From positions 15,220 to 79,219 of the forward strand of contig CAPGBJ010000069.1 in NCBI GenBank assembly GCA_948616425.1: a stretch of 64,000 bases of DNA. Reading direction: 5' to 3'. The position numbers were made by a program, and so were the translations under genes. The stretch's first letter is position 1, and the number at the start of each line of letters is the position of its first letter. The notes beneath the pieces were generated by a model. The model was not told where the DNA came from and did no database searches. It saw only the letters and a list, made by a program, of their open reading frames with translations. Source of the stretch: an uncultured Oscillospiraceae bacterium. GTDB taxonomy: Bacteria; Bacillota; Clostridia; Oscillospirales; Oscillospiraceae. Positions 58,355-64,000 of this stretch are shown here, one piece after another.

Positions 58355-60565
58355 TCAGCGTCTGCTTTGCCCCTCCAGAAGGTCCAGCAAAAGCCGTTCA
58401 TTCTCCTTTGCGGCCTGGCTCAGCTGAGCGGACTTACTCTGTAGGTGGGCCAATACGGCATCATATCTGGCCATCAGGTCGTCCGCCCGGCGGATGGCCT
58501 CCTCTGCATCAAAGGAGACCACGTCTCCGGCCGCAGGCAGGTCCAGTTCTTCCAGGTAGCTTGCCACCTTGGGATCGTATACCAGTCCCATGGCGGGCAC
58601 CGCCATCCGGGCGGCAAAAATCAAGGTGTGCAGCCGCATTGCCAGACACAGTCTGGCCTGCCCCAGCACCCCCATCAGCTCCCGGGGGGTGGTGGGTATA
58701 TCCAGCTCATGGGAGGGCTCCTCCATCAGACTCCGGACCCGGGCGGTGGCCGCCTGGTCCCGTGAACGCTGCATCAGCAGAAATAGAATTTCCAATCCAT
58801 AGGCCCGCCGGAGATGGTCGCACAGTCTGGCCAACTCCATCCAGAACTTCTCTGTATTCGGCCACTCCCGGACCGACACAGCCACAAAGGGCGTCTCCTC
58901 CCCAATCCCCGCCCCGGCCAGCAGACTCAGTGACTTCTCTCGGCCGGCCGGCGCCAGGTGGAACACCGGATCAGCCGTCACTTGAACCGGACGCGTCACC
59001 CCCATCTCCACCAGTTCCCGAGCAGAGCTGTGGTCCCGAAGGGTAACCAGAGCGGCCCGCTCCACCACGCGCTTGACCCGGCGCCGGTTGGCCGGCTTGC
59101 GCACAGGGCCGATTCCGTTGGCATAGAGCATCACCGGCTTGCGCAGCCACTGGGCGCACCGGATTACCGACAGATAGTACAGCAGTGATCGGGTGGAGGT
59201 GGTGTCCTGAAGCAGGCTGCCCCCTCCGGACAGCAGGACATCTCCCCGCCGAAGGGCAGAAAACACCCGCAGCACCTGAAATCTGGGGATGGCCTCCAGA
59301 CCGTACTGCTTTTTTGTCAGTTCTGGGTCGTTGGACAAAACAGTGACGGACACATCATCGCTGGCAGTCCGGATCGCCTGCTGAATTGACTCTAGAATCG
59401 CATCATCCCCCGCGTTGCCGAAGCCGTAGTAGCCGCTCATCACCACACGGTATTTCCTCCGGCACACCCTGGCGTAGACCGACAGGCAGTCCTCCCCCAT
59501 CCGGCGGACAGAGTACCGCTCCTGAACCACTTGACGGCCAAAGGCCCCCAGTTCCTCTCTCCTCGCTCTCGGGAGGGCCAGCGCAGATAAAATCTCCTTC
59601 GCCAGCTGCTCCCCTGTGGACATGGGATCGGTGCGGCAGCAGAAGTTTGTGTCCACCGCCTTGTCCAGCAGTTCAGGGGTAAACAGGCCAGTGTGCCCCT
59701 GGGCCCCGGAGAGCACTGCCGGCTTTCCGGCCGCCATGGCCTCCAGCGCCGCCCGGGACACCCCTACAAACAGGTCGCAGGCGGCCACAACCCGGTTCAC
59801 GTCGGTACGGGGACCGGTGAGGATGAGGCAGTCCCAGCCCAACCGCTCGTTGACCAGCCTGGCCTGGGCGGCCAGTTCCTCATAGACGCCCCCTCCCCCA
59901 ACAATCAGCACACGCAGACCTGGGATCGCCTGAGTCAGCTGGGGCGCTATCTCGATCAGCTGCCTTGCGGTCCAGGCGCTGGCCTGGTCCAGACGGCTGA
60001 CATGGCCGATGACCGGCCCCTCTCCCAGGGCAAACTCCTCCCGAGTCCCCTCCCCCGACACCTGGGGAGAAAATTTTTCTGTGTCAATCCCGTTGATCGT
60101 AAGGGTGATCTGCTCCTCTGGCACGCCGTACTGTTCCATCAGGTAGTCCCGGATATCCTCCGACACCGCCAGAGTCTGCTCCCCCCAGTTCGACAGCAGC
60201 TTCAGTGCTCCGCTCACCTGATATACCCCGTGGCAGGAGGTGACAAAGGCAAACTTCATCCTGCGCTGGAGCAGTCCGCACAGAAAAGCGGGGATACGGG
60301 CATGGGCGTGGACAATATCAGGCCGTTCCCTCTGAATCACCCGCCTAAGGGTCCATCCGGCCTGAAGCATGGCCGTCAGGCTGCGCCTGTTCAGGGGGGC
60401 CCCATAGTGACGGATGCCGGCCGCCTCCGCTTCTGACACGTAGACACCGCCATTGGAAACAATCATCACATCATGTCCCCGACTCTTCAGCTCCTTGGCC
60501 AGCTCCACAATATGGGTCTCCGCTCCACCAATGTCCAGCCCCATGGTTGCCATCAGGATCTTCAT
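58355..60565 (-). CDS. csaB: Fusion: GT4 glycosyltransferase + CsaB polysaccharide pyruvyl transferase
   Basis: This is a 736-residue two-domain protein. Residues about 1-375 are a GT-B glycosyltransferase (TMGLDIGGAETHIVELAKEL, then NGIDTEKFSP and VSRAALEAMAAGKPAVLSGA with the nucleotide-sugar E-x-x-A site). Residues about 380-736 are a CsaB-type pyruvyl transferase: VVMSGYYGFGNAGDDAILES, LLSGGGSLLQDTTSTRSLLY and CLAMRLHTLIFAARMAVPAM. CsaB puts pyruvyl ketals on the wall polysaccharide that SLH domains recognise. The window encodes two giant SLH proteins, which fits. No signal or membrane helix is present. The gene follows two DUF4330-like genes. Confidence 0.93.
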   Translation of the reverse strand: MKILMATMGLDIGGAETHIVELAKELKSRGHDVMIVSNGGVYVSEAEAAGIRHYGAPLNRRSLTAMLQAGWTLRRVIQRERPDIVHAHARIPAFLCGLLQRRMKFAFVTSCHGVYQVSGALKLLSNWGEQTLAVSEDIRDYLMEQYGVPEEQITLTINGIDTEKFSPQVSGEGTREEFALGEGPVIGHVSRLDQASAWTARQLIEIAPQLTQAIPGLRVLIVGGGGVYEELAAQARLVNERLGWDCLILTGPRTDVNRVVAACDLFVGVSRAALEAMAAGKPAVLSGAQGHTGLFTPELLDKAVDTNFCCRTDPMSTGEQLAKEILSALALPRARREELGAFGRQVVQERYSVRRMGEDCLSVYARVCRRKYRVVMSGYYGFGNAGDDAILESIQQAIRTASDDVSVTVLSNDPELTKKQYGLEAIPRFQVLRVFSALRRGDVLLSGGGSLLQDTTSTRSLLYYLSVIRCAQWLRKPVMLYANGIGPVRKPANRRRVKRVVERAALVTLRDHSSARELVEMGVTRPVQVTADPVFHLAPAGREKSLSLLAGAGIGEETPFVAVSVREWPNTEKFWMELARLCDHLRRAYGLEILFLLMQRSRDQAATARVRSLMEEPSHELDIPTTPRELMGVLGQARLCLAMRLHTLIFAARMAVPAMGLVYDPKVASYLEELDLPAAGDVVSFDAEEAIRRADDLMARYDAVLAHLQSKSAQLSQAAKENERLLLDLLEGQSRR

Positions 60566-60586
60566 GGCGCCCCCCTCTTTTCTATG

Positions 60587-61087
60587 TCAACGTATGCTGG
60601 CCACCGTCCCGGTAAACTGGCTCGTTCTAGTATAGTAGGCCCGGGCAGAATTGACTGCCAAATCATATACCCGGTTGACTGAATAGCTCTTTCCATTCAG
60701 CAGGCCCTGGCCCTCCACCGTGATCAGCAGATCCACAGTGTCATCCGTGTCAATCAAGGCGACGGTGCCGTCGTTCAAATACGCCATAGTGGTCCCCGGG
60801 TCCCGCTCCACCTGAATGTCTGTGATCTCGCCCAGGGCCCGGCCACCGCTGGAGTAATTCTGGTCGTAGAGTCCGTCTCCCACCCGAATCGCATCCACCA
60901 CATAGCTGCGCACCCCTCTCACCCGCAGTTGGAAGGTGATCGGCTGCTCTGTCACAGTGATTCCGGTGTGGGTCTGCCCGCTTTTAAAGTGGAGGGCGGC
61001 GGCCAAAACAATCACCACCGCTACCACCAGCAAGTCGATCACACTGATCTTTCCAAACAGCCGTCCGTTTTGGTCTATCACTTTCAT
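60587..61087 (-). CDS. DUF4330-like single-pass membrane protein (166 aa)
   Basis: The N-terminus carries one helix (ISVIDLLVVAVVIVLAAALH) preceded by a short cytoplasmic IDQNGRLFGK. The outer domain of about 125 residues is beta-rich, with PITFQLRVRGVRSYVVDAIR and VGDGLYDQNYSSGGRALGEI typical of DUF4330. Function unknown; such genes sit with envelope polysaccharide genes. Its start (61087) overlaps the end of a paralogue by 4 bases, so the two are translationally coupled. Confidence 0.8.
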   Translation of the reverse strand: MKVIDQNGRLFGKISVIDLLVVAVVIVLAAALHFKSGQTHTGITVTEQPITFQLRVRGVRSYVVDAIRVGDGLYDQNYSSGGRALGEITDIQVERDPGTTMAYLNDGTVALIDTDDTVDLLITVEGQGLLNGKSYSVNRVYDLAVNSARAYYTRTSQFTGTVASIR

Positions 61088-61590
61088 TTCTGCTCCTCCA
61101 CTTCCATGGCGACAATGGGGCCGCTGCCCATATATCCCTCGCCCCTGACATAGGCCATAGCGCCCACCCGCAGGACATAGCCGCCCCCTACGGTGACGCT
61201 CTCAGCATTGGAGGTACAGGCGGCCTCCACCGTGACCAGCACATCCTCAAAGCCCTCCATCACCGTCAGGACATTTCTGCGGTTTGCATGGTCAATGACC
61301 TGTACCTCATTGGGCAGTATCTGGGTCGAGATCACTCGGCCGATCTCAAAATTCTTTACACTGTCCACCAGCATATCATCAGGCTGGACCATTCCCCCTG
61401 TTCCTTCCGGCCAGTGCTCAAAGCGCAGGGTATACCGGACCGTAGCTGTACTCTCCGGGGTGACATCCACCGAGGCCTGGGGCTTCAGGGCTGTCCACAG
61501 CAGAAACGCCCCTGCCGCCAGGGCGACGATGAGGACGATTCCGTCAAACAAATTTAGACGCAGGCGAAATTTCGGTGTATTCTGTTCCAT
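61084..61590 (-). CDS. DUF4330-like single-pass membrane protein, paralogue (168 aa)
   Basis: Same layout as its neighbour: a cytoplasmic start (KFRLRLNLFDG), one helix (IVLIVALAAGAFLLWTAL) and an outer beta domain (TVRYTLRFEHWPEGTGGMVQ, NFEIGRVISTQILPNEVQVI, VTVGGGYVLRVGAMAYVRGE). The two may act as a heteromeric scaffold for envelope glycan synthesis, which is inference. It begins 1 base after the GT4 gene. Confidence 0.75.
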   Translation of the reverse strand: MEQNTPKFRLRLNLFDGIVLIVALAAGAFLLWTALKPQASVDVTPESTATVRYTLRFEHWPEGTGGMVQPDDMLVDSVKNFEIGRVISTQILPNEVQVIDHANRRNVLTVMEGFEDVLVTVEAACTSNAESVTVGGGYVLRVGAMAYVRGEGYMGSGPIVAMEVEEQK

Positions 61591-62712
61591 TTATTTGGCT
61601 CCTTTCAGGATATCCAGATAGATCTGTTCTATATTTTGGGCGAAGCGCCCGCCGGTAAACCGCTCCTCATAGCGTTCTCTGGCCCGCATTCCCATGGCGG
61701 CCCGCTCCTCCGGATGGTCCATCAGCCGCTCCATAGCCTTGGACAGCGCAGCACTGTTCTGGCTGGGGAAGAGCAGGCCGTTTACCCCGTCCTCCACCAC
61801 CCAGGGGTTCCCCCCATAGTCGCTGGCCACAGAGGGAAGTCCCAAGCTCATCCCCTCCAGCAGCGCCATAGAGGTGGCCTCGGTGCCGTAGGAACAGTTG
61901 AGCTGGACATCCAAAGTATTTAAGATGCGGGCCACGTCGGACCGGAAGCCCAGCAGCTTGATCACATCCCCGGTGCCGGTGTCTCTCACCGCCCGGGTCA
62001 GCTCCCCCTCGAAAGGGCCGGTCCCAGCTATCAGAACGACAAACTTCCCTCGCCCCCGCTCCTTCAGTTCCCGTGCGGCCTCCACCAGGTGCAGGTGGCC
62101 CTTGTAGTCCTCCAGCCGGGCCAGAATCCCAAAAACCACCGCCCCCTCCTCAAGGGACAGCTCCTGCCGCAGCGCCGCCCGCTCCTCCTCCGAGGTGGGC
62201 TGCACAGGGGCAACACCATTCATCACCACTGTAATCTTTTGGGGGGAGACTCCCCCCTGGATCAGGTTGTCCCGGGCCGCGGGGCTGACGGCAATAATAC
62301 GGTCCGCGTATCGCTCATTGACAAACTTATTCACCCACCGCCCCGGGGGATACCTCAGCTTTGCCGGGACGGGAAAGGCGGAGTGGCGGCTGTATACCAC
62401 CGGAATACGGCATCTCCTGGCGGCAATGCGGCCAGAGAGACAGCCGTGAGTGTGGACCAGGTCAGGCCGCACCTGCTGGAACAGGTCCGACAGCACCCCC
62501 ACATCCCCCCGGTGATAGGAGCGGTCAGCCATCCCATCCACCTCATACGCCCGGGCGCCCGCCTCCTCCAGCGGGGCCTTCAACAGGCTCCCTCGGGGGA
62601 GTGCAACCAATGTCTCGAACTGGGAGCGGTCAGTATAGCGGAGGTAATTCAAAATCACACGCCCTGCCCCGCCAATGTTGGTATCACTGATCACGTTCAG
62701 CACCTGAATCAT
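61591..62712 (-). CDS. GT4-family glycosyltransferase
   Basis: This 373-residue GT-B enzyme opens MIQVLNVISDTNIGGAGRVI. It has VHTHGCLSGRIAARRCRIPV and VVMNGVAPVQPTSEEERAAL, then the C-terminal donor site YGTEATSMALLEGMSLGLPS. The acceptor is probably an undecaprenyl-linked wall glycan. ATG 62712 has GGGGAGG upstream and overlaps the end of the ligase-like gene (ATGA), so the two are coupled. Confidence 0.93.
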   Translation of the reverse strand: MIQVLNVISDTNIGGAGRVILNYLRYTDRSQFETLVALPRGSLLKAPLEEAGARAYEVDGMADRSYHRGDVGVLSDLFQQVRPDLVHTHGCLSGRIAARRCRIPVVYSRHSAFPVPAKLRYPPGRWVNKFVNERYADRIIAVSPAARDNLIQGGVSPQKITVVMNGVAPVQPTSEEERAALRQELSLEEGAVVFGILARLEDYKGHLHLVEAARELKERGRGKFVVLIAGTGPFEGELTRAVRDTGTGDVIKLLGFRSDVARILNTLDVQLNCSYGTEATSMALLEGMSLGLPSVASDYGGNPWVVEDGVNGLLFPSQNSAALSKAMERLMDHPEERAAMGMRARERYEERFTGGRFAQNIEQIYLDILKGAK

Positions 62713-63932
62713 GCCAGCAGCCTCCCCTCGGGCAGTTCGCTTCGTCTGGCACACAGGGCCCCCATGGCCAGGCAGGCCCAGAACAAAAAGAGTACCCGGT
62801 AGTTGTAAAAGGAATAGTCTGTCATCGCCTGGACCAGGAAGCCGCACACTCCGCCTGTGAAGGCAATTTGATACAGACGGCTCGTCCAGTCCCGTTCCCG
62901 GCTTAACGCAGTACACATCATGCGAAAATAGACAAAGATCAGAATCAAAAATACACCCAGGGCAGCAATTCCCGCATCACACACAATCTGAAGGAACAGA
63001 TTGTGGGAGTGGGGGGCGGAGATACCATTGTAGCTGTACGCAGGATAGACCATATTAAAGGCCTCCGCTCCCGGTCCAATTCCGCACAGCCAGTAATTTT
63101 TCAGCATGGCCAACGTTCCCATCCAGATATAAAAGCGGTAGGAGGTAGACGCGTCAGACATGTTGCCGATGCTGGTAAAGCGGGATATCACAGTATCCGG
63201 CAGGATAAACCACAGCGCCGCCAGGGCCAGGGGGGCCAGCAGAATCAGCCGGGGGTTGAGCAGCATGGCAAAGACCACTCCGGCAAAAAGCAGCCCCAGC
63301 CAGGCCCCTCGGGAGAAGGTGAGGATCATACACACACACATCAAAGTGCAGCACAGAAAATAGAAGATACGCCCAGGCCAGTCCCGCTGGGCCAGCAGCT
63401 TGGCCCCGCCAATGGGGATTATCAAAATCAGATACTGCCCCAGCATATTGGGGTTGTCCAGGGTGGAGGGCACCCGAAAGAGGATGGAGGAGAACATGTC
63501 GCTGTCTACCCAGGCCGCAGATTGGTATCCCCAGCGGAAGAGATACTGTAAAATGCCGTAGACAGATACCGCCGTCCCCGCCAGCACCACCACGGCCAAA
63601 AGGACATCTAGCTGTCCCCGGTTTGTCACCCCGTTATATAAGACAAGGGAAAACACAATAAAGGCCACAGAGAGCAGGCCAGGGTTCCGGCTGGCCTGAA
63701 GGTTGACAGAAAACAGGGTCCCCGCCATATAGACGGCAGCGTACAGCAGAACATAGCGGTTGATCGGGGCCCAGGCCAGCTGACGGCTCCGGTCCCGCAC
63801 CAGGTTCAGCGCCAGGGAGCAGGTCCCCACCGCCGCCAGCCCCAGCACCTCCATCGTGGGCAGGATAGGGGCCAAGGCCGCAGGCAGCAGACACCACAGC
63901 CAGGTCCTGCCAAAGACACTGCCCGCGAACAG
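62709..63932 (-). CDS. O-antigen-ligase-like polysaccharide ligase/polymerase (5' end lost at contig end)
   Basis: This fragment of about 407 residues of a WaaL/Wzy-type membrane protein has at least ten helices. The family signature is present: TLDNPNMLGQYLILIIPIGG, LTFSRGAWLGLLFAGV, the large outer loop with GIGPGAEAFNMVYPAYSYNG, and APHSHNLFLQIVCDAGIAAL. It would join or polymerise lipid-linked glycans on the outer face. The true N-terminus is missing; the frame beyond 63932 reads into adapter sequence (IRRPPRSTLFPYTTLFRS) and must not be annotated. Confidence 0.9.
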   Translation of the reverse strand: MFAGSVFGRTWLWCLLPAALAPILPTMEVLGLAAVGTCSLALNLVRDRSRQLAWAPINRYVLLYAAVYMAGTLFSVNLQASRNPGLLSVAFIVFSLVLYNGVTNRGQLDVLLAVVVLAGTAVSVYGILQYLFRWGYQSAAWVDSDMFSSILFRVPSTLDNPNMLGQYLILIIPIGGAKLLAQRDWPGRIFYFLCCTLMCVCMILTFSRGAWLGLLFAGVVFAMLLNPRLILLAPLALAALWFILPDTVISRFTSIGNMSDASTSYRFYIWMGTLAMLKNYWLCGIGPGAEAFNMVYPAYSYNGISAPHSHNLFLQIVCDAGIAALGVFLILIFVYFRMMCTALSRERDWTSRLYQIAFTGGVCGFLVQAMTDYSFYNYRVLFLFWACLAMGALCARRSELPEGRLLA

Positions 63933-63990
63933 AGATCGGAAGAGCGTCGTGTAGGGAAAGAGTGTAGATCTCGGTGGTCGCCGTATCATT
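63933..63990. other. Illumina adapter sequence (contamination at contig end)
   Basis: The 58 bases begin AGATCGGAAGAGCGTCGTG and end GTCGCCGTATCATT, the reverse complement of the Illumina universal adapter. The poly-A and GTTA that follow (63991-64000) are also not genomic. The organism's sequence ends at about 63932. Confidence 0.97.
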
Positions 63991-64000
63991 AAAAAAGTTA

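Noticed and set aside
63933..63989. Apparent N-terminus of the O-antigen-ligase-like protein
   Set aside because: It is translated sequencing adapter, not protein.
1..64000. CRISPR arrays, tRNA or rRNA genes, transposases
   Set aside because: I looked for regularly spaced repeats, tRNA T-loop motifs and transposase signatures by eye and saw none.

Overview
The window looks like the chromosome of a high-GC, spore-forming, Gram-positive gut anaerobe of the class Clostridia, most likely order Oscillospirales (relatives of Flavonifractor, Lawsonibacter or Oscillibacter). The evidence is the GC-rich third codon positions, strong Shine-Dalgarno sites with some GTG and TTG starts, sporulation genes (spmA/spmB, a CotF-type coat protein, an AbrB/SpoVT-type regulator), S-box and T-box riboswitches, S-layer-homology (SLH) proteins, and fermentation genes (indolepyruvate:ferredoxin oxidoreductase, 3-hydroxyacyl-CoA dehydrogenase). 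No rRNA, tRNA, CRISPR array or transposase was seen. The right end is a contig end: bases 63933-63990 are an Illumina adapter, not genome.

Layout. 0-9.3 kb holds housekeeping genes: a class A PBP cut by the left edge, a DUF1292 protein, a probable 6S RNA, a PrsA-like foldase, deoC, metK behind a complete SAM-I riboswitch, a GNAT enzyme, a 3-hydroxyacyl-CoA dehydrogenase, greA and ahcY. 9.4-16.3 kb holds a rhomboid-like protein lacking the catalytic residues with a cysteine-rich tail, a partner of unknown function, a FAD oxidoreductase, a lone tyrosine recombinase and a chemoreceptor. 16.4-23.2 kb holds a MATE exporter opposite a decayed ORF, a GH13 enzyme, an LRR-SUKH protein facing a barnase-like lipoprotein behind ruvX, and a short pyruvate-kinase-like protein. 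23.3-29 kb holds ftsH, rlmB and a P-type-ATPase-like protein that has lost its catalytic motifs.

29-45 kb is a cell-surface and behaviour block. Two very large SLH proteins (one split by a one-base frameshift) lie downstream of PilZ, FlhB-C-terminal-like and FliK/YlqG-like genes. These are divergent from cheA-cheW-cheR-cheB across an intergenic region with overlapping sigma-A-like and sigma-D-like promoters. 45-47 kb has a Gls24-type protein and small spore-coat-like genes.

47-53 kb is a minus-strand transcription unit led by a T-box riboswitch whose candidate specifier is UUC (Phe): a TrpR/YerC-like regulator, iorA, iorB, two unknown genes, a phenylacetate-CoA-ligase-like gene and an ACT-domain gene. 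A Phe-starvation switch on these genes suggests that they assimilate aryl acids into aromatic amino acids by reductive carboxylation rather than degrading them. 53-56 kb has a secreted protein, the AbrB-like regulator and spmAB. 56-63.9 kb is a minus-strand envelope block: an O-antigen-ligase-like protein, a GT4 glycosyltransferase, two DUF4330-like proteins, a GT4-CsaB fusion (CsaB-type pyruvyl transferases make the ligand that SLH domains bind), then ribF and a DUF1576 membrane protein.
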